From CAZJHX01 sp964545715 (lineage in GTDB: Bacteria > Myxococcota_A > UBA9042 > GCA-2863065), in assembly GCA_964545715.1 (NCBI GenBank), contig CAZJHX010000056.1, forward strand, positions 1 through 62,646: DNA of 62,646 nucleotides, in the 5' to 3' direction. Position numbers and translations under genes: made by a program. The notes under the pieces were generated by a model. That model had not been told where the DNA came from, made no database searches, and saw nothing but the letters and a program-made list of their open reading frames with translations. Positions 1 to 7,636 of this stretch are shown one piece after another; within the stretch, counting starts at the first letter, position 1; each line of letters begins with the position of its first letter.

Positions 1-1
1 G

Positions 2-1183
2 GGGGGCGCGACGACGGGCGTGCTGTGCAAGGTGGGGGTGGAGTTTGAGACGGCGGTGCCGGTGCGCAACGGCGATGGCACCAAGCTGGGCTACAAGGAC
101 GCGGTTTGGAACACGCGTGGCGACGATTGGTGCGTCGAAGCGGACAGCAGCAATCTGGAGTTTGTGACCACGCCGTTCGCGCAGAGCGAGACGGGGCGGC
201 AGGAGCTGTCGGACACCATGGACGAGATCACTGCCTGGGTCGGTCGGATGAGGACGGGCATTGGGGCGGCGGTCGACCATAAGCCCACGGTACGGTCGCT
301 GGGTGCGGCAGCCGCGGACGACGTGATGACGGTGGGGCCCAACTCTCGGGTGACGGCGGCGCCCCAGGCGACGGGCGGGCTGGCGCTGGACAAGCTGCCG
401 GACCTGCTGCGCACGGCCCGAACCACGCGGCTGGATCACCTGCGCAACAACACCACCGGCACCAACCGGGGGCGCGCAGTAGCGCCGGGCAAGCGGCAGA
501 TGATGGGGATGAACCCGGCTGACGGGCACCTGCTGAACGAGGCCGGCTCCAAGGCCAAGCGGGCCATCGACCGTCACAAGACCGTGATGCGTCGCGCGGG
601 CAAGGACATCCCCGGCCACGGCTTCAAGAAGCTGGAGGGGCTGATGGGGCTTGTGATCTCGTACATCTTGAAGGGGCAGCGCCAGACCGCGGTGTGGAAA
701 TACTCCAAGCTGATCGCGCCGCTGATGTCCCGCGTCGACTTCCACGCGATGTACGGCGTGATGGAGGATGACGAGAAGGCCCTGTTTACCAAAGACTTCG
801 TGCTCGGCGCCGCGGGCTCGGTGGCGGCGGGCGCGTCCCTCTACAAGAAGGGCTTTGCCTGGGACAAGGTTACAGACATCAACAAGGGGCCCAAGTGCGG
901 CGATTGGATCGACTCGATCGTCGCCGGCACCGACCTGCTGGCGGGACACGTGGATATCGACCTGATGTCCGACGGCGGCGGCCACGCGGTGACGACGGGC
1001 CACTCGGGCTCCTGCGACTCTCTGGGCGCGATGCACGAGCCGGACGAGAACCCGGCCAACGAGGACGCTGCCGAGCTGGCTATCGTCGAGCTTCGCCGCT
1101 TGCCCAAAGGCCAGTACTATACGATGTGGAAGCAGACGGCTCTCACCGTCTTCGATTATTTTCAGGCACTTACGGACGGTTGA
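2..1183 (+). CDS. C-terminal part of a DUF4157/eCIS-type effector-like protein (5' incomplete)
   Basis: The frame is open to the left edge, so the gene probably begins outside the window; a GTG at 20 is the first in-window start, but no ribosome binding site can be judged. The segment begins with GVEFE followed about 35 residues later by WCVEADSSNLEFVTTPF, a pattern resembling the start of amidoligase-like (COOH-NH2 ligase) domains, where acidic residues bind metal and ATP. Near the end, GGGHAVTTGHSGSC and ELRRLPKGQYYTMW resemble the C-terminal domain I recall from large DUF4157 proteins associated with extracellular contractile injection systems. A pentapeptide-repeat gene starts 3 nt after the stop, the same spacing as at the 40.6-kb DUF4157 gene. 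Catalytic activity is not established; the effector assignment is inference. Confidence 0.55.
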   Translation, partial: GGATTGVLCKVGVEFETAVPVRNGDGTKLGYKDAVWNTRGDDWCVEADSSNLEFVTTPFAQSETGRQELSDTMDEITAWVGRMRTGIGAAVDHKPTVRSLGAAAADDVMTVGPNSRVTAAPQATGGLALDKLPDLLRTARTTRLDHLRNNTTGTNRGRAVAPGKRQMMGMNPADGHLLNEAGSKAKRAIDRHKTVMRRAGKDIPGHGFKKLEGLMGLVISYILKGQRQTAVWKYSKLIAPLMSRVDFHAMYGVMEDDEKALFTKDFVLGAAGSVAAGASLYKKGFAWDKVTDINKGPKCGDWIDSIVAGTDLLAGHVDIDLMSDGGGHAVTTGHSGSCDSLGAMHEPDENPANEDAAELAIVELRRLPKGQYYTMWKQTALTVFDYFQALTDG

Positions 1184-1186
1184 TCG

Positions 1187-1726
1187 ATGGCGCAAGACAC
1201 AGTTCAAGACAAGCTCTTGTCTCTGGCGGAAGCCGGCGACTGGCCCGAGTTCTGCCGCGTGGCGGGCGAGGGGCCGGTCTACCTGCCCGCCATGACGTTC
1301 AGCGGGGCCGATCTCAGGGGCGCCAGCTTGGGCGGGGCTGACATGCCTGGCGCCAGCTTCTACGACGTGGACGCGCGGGGAGCCGACTTCAGCGCGGCCA
1401 ATCTGCCGGCGGCGGATGCTGAAGCCGGCGGTGTGCGCTTCGAGCGCGCCAACTTCTCGCGCGCCGATCTGACCGACGCGGACCTGGTGGAGGTCAGCCT
1501 GGACGGGGCGGACCTTTCAGACGCCAACCTGGCCGCCGCACGCCTGTCGGGCTCGACGTTTCGAGAGGCCGATCTGCAGCGCGCGTGTCTGAGCGGCGCG
1601 CGCCTGGACAGCTGTGATCTCACGGGAGCCAACCTGTCTGGCGCGGACTTGTCCGGAGCCGATCTGTGCGAGGCCCGGTGGGACGACTCCACGACCTGGC
1701 CCGACGGCTTCGTCCCTACAGCTTAG
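1187..1726 (+). CDS. Pentapeptide-repeat protein
   Basis: A 179-residue protein. From about residue 30 onward it is built of A(D/N)Lxx-type pentapeptides (for example GADLRGASL, RADLTDADL, GANLSGADLSGADL), which fold into a right-handed quadrilateral beta-helix. The first 28 residues form a non-repeat N-terminus. Family members include gyrase-protecting DNA mimics and uncharacterised cytoplasmic proteins. It starts 3 nt after the stop of the effector-like gene, so the two are almost certainly cotranscribed and an immunity or protective role is possible, but only inferred from position. Its 3' end overlaps the convergent pssA by 11 nt. Confidence 0.88.
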   Translation: MAQDTVQDKLLSLAEAGDWPEFCRVAGEGPVYLPAMTFSGADLRGASLGGADMPGASFYDVDARGADFSAANLPAADAEAGGVRFERANFSRADLTDADLVEVSLDGADLSDANLAAARLSGSTFREADLQRACLSGARLDSCDLTGANLSGADLSGADLCEARWDDSTTWPDGFVPTA

Positions 1727-2309
1727 GGATACGAATTGTGCTGATCATGAGCGAGCCGCTGAGCGCGAACATCAGCGAGAGCGGGTGCAGCAGAAGGCCG
1801 ACGCGAACCTCGCCGAACCACAGGTGCGCGCCCACGGCGTCGACAGCGTAGGCCCAGCCGAGCACGGCTACAAAGAGCAGGCTGGTGGGGATGGGGGTGC
1901 CCTCGAAATACTTCACCTTGCCCGAGCTCTCGTCGGTCAGATCCTCGGCGGTCACGTTGAACCGCGCCAGCCGTGCCACGCCGCAGCACACAAAGTAGCT
2001 GAGGATCACCACGTCCCAGCCGCCGCGCATGCCCAGCGTAAAGGCCAGGCACGCCGGGGCCACACCAAACGAGATCGTGTCCGCCAGCGAGTCCAGGTCG
2101 CCGCCAAGCGGAGAGCTGCGGCCGGTCGTGCGGGCCACCCAGCCGTCCAGGGCGTCCAGGATGAAGGCGATGGGCAGCAGCGCAAACGTCGCGACCAGGT
2201 ACGCGCTGTCGGGATGCTCGACGTGCTGCAGGCACATGAAGATGGCGGTGGTGCCGCAGGCCGCGTTTCCCAGGGTGAGCAGGTCGGCCAGCACAAACGT
2301 GCGAACCAT
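1716..2309 (-). CDS. pssA: CDP-diacylglycerol--serine O-phosphatidyltransferase
   Basis: A 197-residue integral membrane enzyme that transfers phosphatidyl from CDP-diacylglycerol to L-serine, making phosphatidylserine for phosphatidylethanolamine synthesis. The CDP-alcohol phosphotransferase signature is complete: DALDGWVARTTG, then GGDLDSLADTISFG, matching D-G-x2-A-R-x8-G-x3-D-x3-D at about residues 52-76. Hydrophobic helices flank it, as expected for six membrane spans. The subtype (PssA rather than Pgs) is chosen from the N-terminal LADLLTLGNAACG and the FNVTAED/YFEGTPIP segments typical of bacterial type II PssA. No psd gene is adjacent. Confidence 0.9.
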   Translation of the reverse strand: MVRTFVLADLLTLGNAACGTTAIFMCLQHVEHPDSAYLVATFALLPIAFILDALDGWVARTTGRSSPLGGDLDSLADTISFGVAPACLAFTLGMRGGWDVVILSYFVCCGVARLARFNVTAEDLTDESSGKVKYFEGTPIPTSLLFVAVLGWAYAVDAVGAHLWFGEVRVGLLLHPLSLMFALSGSLMISTIRIPKL

Positions 2310-2378
2310 GGAGAATCGCTGCCGCCGGGGATCGGAGTCGATGTGGCCATATGCGCCTGAGCGCGTCCGGTGGTCAAG

Positions 2379-2942
2379 TCAGCGGTCGCCGATGCCGATT
2401 CCCAGGCCCAGGCTCAACTCTGTGAGGCGATTGCCTGAGGTGATCCCCAAGGCGCCGACGCGCCACTCGGAGCGCGCGCACAGCTTCAGCGGTCCTGTCA
2501 CGGGTATGCACAGGGTCGCCCCCGCCCCCACATATCCCATCGGGAGGAGCGACGGGCCCGACTCACCGTCCTCGTCGGGCGCAGCGCCGAACCCGAGGCC
2601 GACGCCCGCGACCACGTACGGATCGATGTACTGAACCAGCTTGCCGAAGTAGTGCAGCGGGTGAAAGGTCGGCCCAGCCAGTAACTGCAGCCCCTTTTGC
2701 AGAGGATGCACGCGTGCCCGCACCGCACCGCTGAAGCCCAGTCCGTACAGGACCGGACCACCGGCGTTCAGCTCGTAACCGACGGGTGCGCCGAGGTCGG
2801 GCATCGGCAGCGCCACGGCAAACGCCGCGGAGAGTGACGGCGGTGGGCCGTATTTCCAAGCGGTCGGTTGCGGACCAGGCCGCCTGGCCTCCGCGGCCGT
2901 GGCAAGCAAGATGATGACGGCGAGGGCGCTCCGGAACCACAT
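2379..2942 (-). CDS. Hypothetical secreted, possibly outer-membrane beta-barrel protein
   Basis: A 187-residue protein with a clear signal peptide (MWFRSALAVIILLATAAEA, predicted cleavage after AEA). The mature part has alternating hydrophobic and glycine-rich strands (VLYGLGFSGAVRARV, VVAGVGLGFGA, GYVGAGATLCI, LSLGLGIGIGDR), the look of a small outer-membrane barrel such as OmpA- or OmpW-like proteins. It ends without an aromatic residue, so barrel assembly by the standard C-terminal signal is uncertain. It sits between pssA and a sigma-factor operon on the same strand, with no overlap. No specific function is recognised. Confidence 0.6.
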   Translation of the reverse strand: MWFRSALAVIILLATAAEARRPGPQPTAWKYGPPPSLSAAFAVALPMPDLGAPVGYELNAGGPVLYGLGFSGAVRARVHPLQKGLQLLAGPTFHPLHYFGKLVQYIDPYVVAGVGLGFGAAPDEDGESGPSLLPMGYVGAGATLCIPVTGPLKLCARSEWRVGALGITSGNRLTELSLGLGIGIGDR

Positions 2943-2961
2943 CTGGCGACGTTATCACGGG

Positions 2962-3198
2962 TTATGCTGAGTCCGCATTGCGGATGCGCGCCAACACGGC
3001 GTGGGCGGTGCTGCTGAGACCCTCGGGATCGGCAGCGGCTTCCAGGCGGCGCAGCTCCACCGAGATGCGGTAGGCCTCGGCGCGGCCGTCGTCGTCCAGA
3101 TCGTGCCAGACGGGGCTGCTCTTGATGACCCCGAACGGGTCGCGATCGCGCCAGGCGCCTGCGACGCGCTCGATGAGGGCGGCCTTGTCGCGGCTCAT
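2962..3198 (-). CDS. Small protein encoded downstream of the ECF sigma factor
   Basis: A 78-residue charged protein with no signal peptide or membrane segment. Its ATG overlaps the sigma-factor stop (ATGA, 3195-3198), so translation is probably coupled. It contains a predicted helical middle (WHDLDDDGRAEAYRISVELRRLEAAAD). I do not recognise a family. Position suggests a partner or modulator of the sigma factor or of the upstream VIT/VWA protein; a soluble anti-sigma role is possible but has no motif support. Confidence 0.55.
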   Translation of the reverse strand: MSRDKAALIERVAGAWRDRDPFGVIKSSPVWHDLDDDGRAEAYRISVELRRLEAAADPEGLSSTAHAVLARIRNADSA

Positions 3199-3776
3199 CT
3201 CAGCACCTCCGTCAGGTTGACGCCGTGTCGCTCGAGGCAGTCGGCCATCAGGCGCCGCGCCCGTCCCACGTTTTGCAGAAAGGTGTTGAGCCGCATCTGT
3301 GCGTCCGCCGCCAGGTCGTGGTCCGAGCGCCGGCCGCCGTGGGTCAGTCGCAGGGTCAGCGCCTGGCGAGGCTTTTTGGGCAGACGCTCACGACAGTCAT
3401 CGATGGTGGCGCGCAGGTGGGGATCCGGCGTCGGCGGTTGCAGCGTGGACGGCTCGGCCAGCGCGGTGAGCAGGCCCTGCAGGTCGGGAGGGGCCAGCGG
3501 GGTGGTGCGTAGGCGTCGCGTGTGGTCGACAGCCAGATTGCGCGCGATGCGTACGGCCAGGCGCAGCAGGCAGTTGGCGCGGCCGTCGGGCTCTACGCGG
3601 TGGGCGACCTGCCAGATGCGCAGCAGCGTCTCCTGCACCACCGCCTCGACATCGACCGCGACTGCGTAGCTGGACAGACTGAGCCGCACGCGTGGCTCGG
3701 CGCCGGCGACCCAGCGGGCAAAGGCCTCTGCGTCGCCGGCAGCGATCTCGTCCAGGTAGCGGTCGAAGTCAGCCAA
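3195..3776 (-). CDS. ECF-type RNA polymerase sigma factor
   Basis: A 193-residue protein. Region 2 is visible as VEAVVQETLLRIWQVAHRV followed by CLLRLAVRIARNLAVDHTRRL. Region 4 follows LPKKPRQALTLRL but its recognition helix (SDHDLAADAQMRLNTFLQNVGRARRLM) is divergent, so promoter specificity is likely unusual. The first available start is TTG at 3776; no ATG precedes region 2. It starts 3 nt after the stop of the VIT/VWA gene and overlaps the next small gene by 4 nt, so the three form one operon (VIT/VWA, sigma, small protein). Confidence 0.75.
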   Translation of the reverse strand: MADFDRYLDEIAAGDAEAFARWVAGAEPRVRLSLSSYAVAVDVEAVVQETLLRIWQVAHRVEPDGRANCLLRLAVRIARNLAVDHTRRLRTTPLAPPDLQGLLTALAEPSTLQPPTPDPHLRATIDDCRERLPKKPRQALTLRLTHGGRRSDHDLAADAQMRLNTFLQNVGRARRLMADCLERHGVNLTEVLR

Positions 3777-3779
3777 GCG

Positions 3780-6281
3780 TCAGCCCACCACCATGATGGT
3801 CATGTCGTCGGCCACGACCAGGCGGGGCTGCTCCGACAGCGGCGCGGACGGTAGCAGCCACAGACGCACCGTTTGTCCGGCGGTCACGTGACCGGCGCGG
3901 GTGGTGCGGTCCACCCGGATCACAGCCGACACCATGGTGCCGTCCTCCAGCTGAATCATCACCTCGGTACCCGGATCCCAGTGGTCGTCGGCCGCGACGT
4001 CGGTCTCCAGCACCAGCGCCGTGTCGTCGGCCCGGACCAGCCGCGCCTCCCACATCGCAGGCGGCGGCGCGCCCTGCGGGGCCGGGGGGCTCGCCGGCAC
4101 CGGAGCGTCGTCCGTGAACATGCTCACCCCAAACGAGCCTGTGGTCTCCTCGAAGTCGTCCGACTCCTCGTACTGCTGCGACCGCCGCAAGAACGTTGGG
4201 GTGTCGTAGTCCTCCGAATCGTCGTCACCGCCGCCGCCGAACAGGTTGGCCGCCGCGTCACGGACACGCCCGAGCATGCCGCCCTTCTTCTTGCTCACCG
4301 AGTGGGCGGCAAACGTGCTGGGCACGCCGCCTCGACGCATGCGGACCGCGCCCGCCATTGCCCGACTCGGCATCGCGGCCGACAGGACCTGCATCATGTC
4401 GCCCGTGGACCGCAGCCCGATCCCCTCGGCCGACAGCCCGGCGCCCAGCTCGTGGGGCATACGCTCGCGGCGCGTCGGAGCCTGCGGATCGACCGTCTCG
4501 TCGTTGGAGACCGCCACCCAGGACGTGAGCCGGGTCGCGATGCGGAAGTCCAGGCCCAGTCGCTCGATCTGCGGGTCGATGTCGGAGGCGTGACGGCCGG
4601 CCGCGCGCGCGGTCTCCAGGTCCTCGATCCGCTCTCGGGCGAACCGCGTGGGGATGGCCCAGCTGCCCTCACCGTGGCCGACAGCAGCCACGTTCAGCGT
4701 CTGCGACCAGCGGCCGGTAGCGGTGCGTCCCTCGACGATCAGGCGGCCGCCGGCGGGATCCAGCTCCACGGGGAGCAGCGCCGGAGCCCCGGCAAACAGG
4801 TCCGGCAGGCGCTGGTGACCGCAGCTGCGCACGGCGGGGCCGGAGATCGCCACGTCGACGACCAGCGGGTGGCCCGCGTTCTCCAGCAGACGGGCAGCCA
4901 GCGGCTCGGCGTCCTCACCCGGCGCGCAGATCAGCTCGATGCCGGCCCCGGCGCGAGCGGCCGGTCCGGTCAGCGAGCGGTTGACCCCGTGGCCCACGCC
5001 CAGGGTGTGGACCCGAGAGCCGCGCGGCATCCGGTCGCGGATCTCGGCCACGATCTCCTCTTCGAAGCCGATCATGCCGTCGGTGATCAGCAGCACCTGG
5101 CGCTGGGCGTCGGCGCGCAGCCCGTCCAGCGCGGCGATGATCCCGTCACGCATCTCGGTGGCGCCGCCGGCCTCCAGACCGCGGACCCACTTGATCGCGG
5201 CCTTTCGGTTCCTGGCGTCCGCCGGTACGGGGCGACGCTTCCAGCGGTTGGGGCGCCACGAGAACTCGATCAGCTCCAGCTGATCGCGCTCGGTCATGGT
5301 CCCGATGAGGGCTTCGATGACCCGAGCGGCCTGGGCCAGCGGCTCACCGCCCATCGAGCCGCTGGTGTCGATCAGCACGCAAAGATCGCGTGCTACCGCA
5401 TGCCCCTGCGCGTCTGGGCGCGGCGGAACCAGCGTCAGCAGTCCGTAGGCGCTGCCCGCGCGGGGATGGTCCGCATCGGAGCGCGCCGTCTCCAGCGTAG
5501 CGCCCGCGTTGAGCGCGGCGACCGGCCAGCGCACGACGATGTCCCGGTCGAGCCGCGCGCCCGCCTCGCCGCCGAACGCGACCTCGGTGGCCGATGCGGC
5601 GTCGAAGCCCAGGGCGTCGGCGCGCAGGCTGTGGTGGTGACTGACGCTGTGAGACGGGGACGACACCGAGCCTGCGAGCGAGTCGGTGATGCACAGCGAC
5701 AGCAGCATGCGCGCGGCGACCGGCCCGTCGGCCACGTCGACAACAACGCGATCGGCGTCGGCCACGCGACCTTCGGCCCCCAGGTAGCGCGGGGCCACCA
5801 CGGTGGGGAAGCGCCACTCCCACTGCCCGTCGCCCAGCCACTTCAGCGGCTGATCGATGGTCAGCTCAGTGACGACCTCGGCGCCCGGCGGGATGTTGCC
5901 GACCTCCTGGTTGAACAAGCTGGACCGATCCTGCTCCAGCAGCGCGGCGGTGCGGCCGTCCATCAGGGCGTCCTCAAAGCGCTCGCGGGCTTTGGCCTTT
6001 TTGTCGATCTGCCCCACGATTTTGACGTCGCCGATCGTGAACGCGTACCCGGCCACGGCTGCGAACGCCGGCATGGGCACTTGATAGGACACGCGCAGGG
6101 GCTCGGTGTGGGGATTGATGAAGCGTTGGCTGAGAATTACACGGGCGATTCCACCGCTGGTCGCGGCTTGAAGGCGCGCACCACGCAGCGGAAGCTCGCG
6201 GCCCTCGGTGGTCACGAGGCGGCCGCCACAGGATTTGTCGGCGGCGACAGCGCTGGGGAGCATGGGGTTGGTCATGGTCAT
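3780..6281 (-). CDS. VIT and von Willebrand factor A domain protein
   Basis: An 833-residue protein. The N-terminal VIT domain is recognised from LPLRGARLQAATSGGIARV, SQRFINPHTEPLRVSYQVPMP, KAKARERFEDAL and IPPGAEV. The VWA domain begins near residue 300 with VLIDTSGSMGG, a complete DxSxS metal-ion-dependent adhesion site. The C-terminal third carries KKGG- and acidic linkers and a small predicted beta domain. No signal peptide is visible, so it is probably cytoplasmic, unlike eukaryotic inter-alpha-trypsin inhibitor chains. Start chosen at 6281 because GAGGA lies 7 nt upstream; an in-frame ATG 48 nt further upstream lacks such a site. It heads an operon with the ECF sigma factor. Confidence 0.88.
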   Translation of the reverse strand: MTMTNPMLPSAVAADKSCGGRLVTTEGRELPLRGARLQAATSGGIARVILSQRFINPHTEPLRVSYQVPMPAFAAVAGYAFTIGDVKIVGQIDKKAKARERFEDALMDGRTAALLEQDRSSLFNQEVGNIPPGAEVVTELTIDQPLKWLGDGQWEWRFPTVVAPRYLGAEGRVADADRVVVDVADGPVAARMLLSLCITDSLAGSVSSPSHSVSHHHSLRADALGFDAASATEVAFGGEAGARLDRDIVVRWPVAALNAGATLETARSDADHPRAGSAYGLLTLVPPRPDAQGHAVARDLCVLIDTSGSMGGEPLAQAARVIEALIGTMTERDQLELIEFSWRPNRWKRRPVPADARNRKAAIKWVRGLEAGGATEMRDGIIAALDGLRADAQRQVLLITDGMIGFEEEIVAEIRDRMPRGSRVHTLGVGHGVNRSLTGPAARAGAGIELICAPGEDAEPLAARLLENAGHPLVVDVAISGPAVRSCGHQRLPDLFAGAPALLPVELDPAGGRLIVEGRTATGRWSQTLNVAAVGHGEGSWAIPTRFARERIEDLETARAAGRHASDIDPQIERLGLDFRIATRLTSWVAVSNDETVDPQAPTRRERMPHELGAGLSAEGIGLRSTGDMMQVLSAAMPSRAMAGAVRMRRGGVPSTFAAHSVSKKKGGMLGRVRDAAANLFGGGGDDDSEDYDTPTFLRRSQQYEESDDFEETTGSFGVSMFTDDAPVPASPPAPQGAPPPAMWEARLVRADDTALVLETDVAADDHWDPGTEVMIQLEDGTMVSAVIRVDRTTRAGHVTAGQTVRLWLLPSAPLSEQPRLVVADDMTIMVVG

Positions 6282-6337
6282 TGGGGCGTCCTCACTTTTT
6301 CGGTCCGGGGTTGCTTGACGCCCGACCAACGAAGCGA

Positions 6338-6353
6338 GTCACCATCTAGTGAC
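6338..6353. other. Palindrome GTCAC-N6-GTGAC between the WYL regulator and the VIT/VWA gene
   Basis: A perfect 5-bp inverted repeat with a 6-nt centre, next to an A7 run. It lies 57 nt upstream of the VIT/VWA start and just past the WYL stop. The T-run is on the wrong side to make a minus-strand terminator, so an operator is more likely. No regulator can be assigned. Confidence 0.3.
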
Positions 6354-6363
6354 AAAAAAAGTT

Positions 6364-7089
6364 CTAGCCCTCCTGATCGCCTACGGTAACCGTTCTGGTG
6401 TGCTCCTGCTGGCGCATGTTCTCCAAAAAAGCGTCCAGCGTGATCCCGTCGGACCCGTCGAAAGTGTCGTCGAGCATCGTCAGGGCTTGAATGCGGTCGG
6501 GTCGAAAGCTGCGATACGTCTCACGCAGCTCACACCAGGCGGCCAGCGACCACTTGCTGCCCCAGAAATACAGCGCCAACGGGCGCACCACGCGCTCGCT
6601 CTCCTGGCCGTCGGCGCGGGCGTAGTGCAGGTGCAGCTTGCGGTGGTCGGTGATCGCCTTGCGCAGCTGACCGATGCTCTTGCCACGGCGGGAGGCAGAA
6701 GCCCACGACGGCGCAAAGAGCGCGATGCGGGTAAGTACGTCGCGCAGCGGGGGCGGCAGCACGGCCTCGACCTTACCCATAGCGCTGCGGGCGGATCCGG
6801 CCAGCTCGTCGTCGCACCAGGCCTGCACCATGCGCGCGCCGAGAACCAGGGCCTCGATCTCCTGGGTGTTGAACGTCAAGGGCGGCAGCTCGAAGTCGCG
6901 GTGCAGCGTGTAGCCGACGCCGGCCTCGCCTCGGATTGGCACGCCGGAGCGCTCCAGGTCGCGGATGTCGCGATAGACCGTGCGGGTGGACACGCCCAGC
7001 TCCTCCGCAAGCGCCTTGCCCGTGGTGAGGCGACGGCTGCGGAGAAGCTGAACCAGCTGAAACAGGCGGTCTGCACGGCGCATAACCAT
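6364..7089 (-). CDS. YafY-type HTH/WYL-domain transcriptional regulator
   Basis: A 241-residue protein. The N-terminal winged helix (residues about 5-58) shows RLFQLVQLLRSRRLTTGKALAEELGVSTRTVYRDIRDLERSGVPI, typical of HTH_11 regulators. The WYL-like ligand-binding domain follows (ITDHRKLHLHYARADGQ, VRPLALYFWGSKWSLAAWCELR), with the tripeptide written as SLA rather than WYL. A second ATG at 7083 is an equally plausible start. It lies 28 nt behind the VOC gene on the same strand; VOC-WYL pairs are common, and the regulator probably controls the pair through the palindrome upstream of the VOC gene. Confidence 0.9.
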   Translation of the reverse strand: MVMRRADRLFQLVQLLRSRRLTTGKALAEELGVSTRTVYRDIRDLERSGVPIRGEAGVGYTLHRDFELPPLTFNTQEIEALVLGARMVQAWCDDELAGSARSAMGKVEAVLPPPLRDVLTRIALFAPSWASASRRGKSIGQLRKAITDHRKLHLHYARADGQESERVVRPLALYFWGSKWSLAAWCELRETYRSFRPDRIQALTMLDDTFDGSDGITLDAFLENMRQQEHTRTVTVGDQEG

Positions 7090-7117
7090 CCTATTCTCGC
7101 CTGACGGGCCCGTCGCC

Positions 7118-7480
7118 TCAACCGGCGGCGGCCTCGTCCTGCTCCTTGACCAGGCCGATCACGTGACCCTCCGGATCCGCGAACAGCGCCAGCGTCACCT
7201 GGGGCAGCTCGGTCACAGGCATGATCGTGCGCCCGCCCAGCCGGTTGGCGCGGTCCAGGCTGGCCTGCGGGTCGGCGCTGGCCACGTAGAAGGTCACCTG
7301 GCCGGGACCCTGCTCCGCTTTGCCGATGCCGCCGCCGATGCCGGCCTCGCTGGCGTCGACAAAGCTGTAGTCCATCTCGGGGTGTTTCTGCATTTTCCAG
7401 CCGAAGAGCTCGCCGTAAAAGCCGCGCAGCTTGTCAGCATCCTGACCTGTGACCTCAAACCAGACAACGGGGTGATTCAT
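7118..7480 (-). CDS. VOC family (glyoxalase-fold) protein
   Basis: A 120-residue single-domain vicinal oxygen chelate protein: VVWFEVTGQDADKLRGFYGELFGWKM at the start, then GGGIG, VTFYVASADPQASLDRANRLGG and ALFADPEGHVIGLV. The usual metal ligands are only partly kept, as in the many VOC proteins of unknown substrate. GGAG lies 7 nt before the ATG. It is the first gene of a VOC-WYL operon. Substrate cannot be deduced. Confidence 0.9.
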   Translation of the reverse strand: MNHPVVWFEVTGQDADKLRGFYGELFGWKMQKHPEMDYSFVDASEAGIGGGIGKAEQGPGQVTFYVASADPQASLDRANRLGGRTIMPVTELPQVTLALFADPEGHVIGLVKEQDEAAAG

Positions 7481-7525
7481 GATGTTTCTCCAGTAAACAG
7501 CAAATTATTACGTTGGTTTATGTTG

Positions 7526-7542
7526 GTTCACGCGGTGTGAAC
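7526..7542. promoter_or_regulatory. Candidate operator GTTCAC-N5-GTGAAC upstream of the VOC-WYL operon
   Basis: A perfect 6-bp inverted repeat with a 5-nt spacer, 46 nt upstream of the VOC start. A minus-strand -10-like hexamer TATATT lies at 7555-7550, so the palindrome would cover the transcription start. That geometry suits autorepression by the WYL regulator; the assignment is inference. Confidence 0.45.
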
Positions 7543-7562
7543 GAGAGGCAATATAGGTCGGC

Positions 7563-7588
7563 CCTACTGACAGCGTTCTGTCAGTAGG
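7563..7588. repeat. Perfect 11-bp inverted repeat with CGTT loop
   Basis: Arms CCTACTGACAG and CTGTCAGTAGG around a 4-nt loop, in the region between the HDOD gene and the VOC gene. No T-run follows on the minus strand, so it is not a standard intrinsic terminator. It shares the TGACA/TGTCA core with the next palindrome. Confidence 0.6.
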
Positions 7589-7607
7589 CTGCGGAAGGGG
7601 TGGGGGT

Positions 7608-7629
7608 TGCTGACACCGTGGTGTCAGCA
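7608..7629. repeat. Perfect 10-bp inverted repeat just after the HDOD stop
   Basis: Arms TGCTGACACC and GGTGTCAGCA around a 2-nt centre, 7 nt beyond the HDOD stop codon on the minus strand. Together with the 7563-7588 palindrome it forms a tandem pair 19 nt apart. A factor-dependent terminator, an RNA-stabilising structure or a double operator are all possible. Confidence 0.6.
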
Positions 7630-7636
7630 GGGTCGG

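Noticed and set aside
6338..6360. GTCAC-N6-GTGAC plus A7 as an intrinsic terminator
   Set aside because: On the minus strand, where the genes lie, the T-run precedes the stem, so it cannot terminate transcription.
3873..6389. 838-codon plus-strand frame opposite the VIT/VWA gene
   Set aside because: The minus strand carries clear VIT and VWA motifs; the plus frame has shadow composition.
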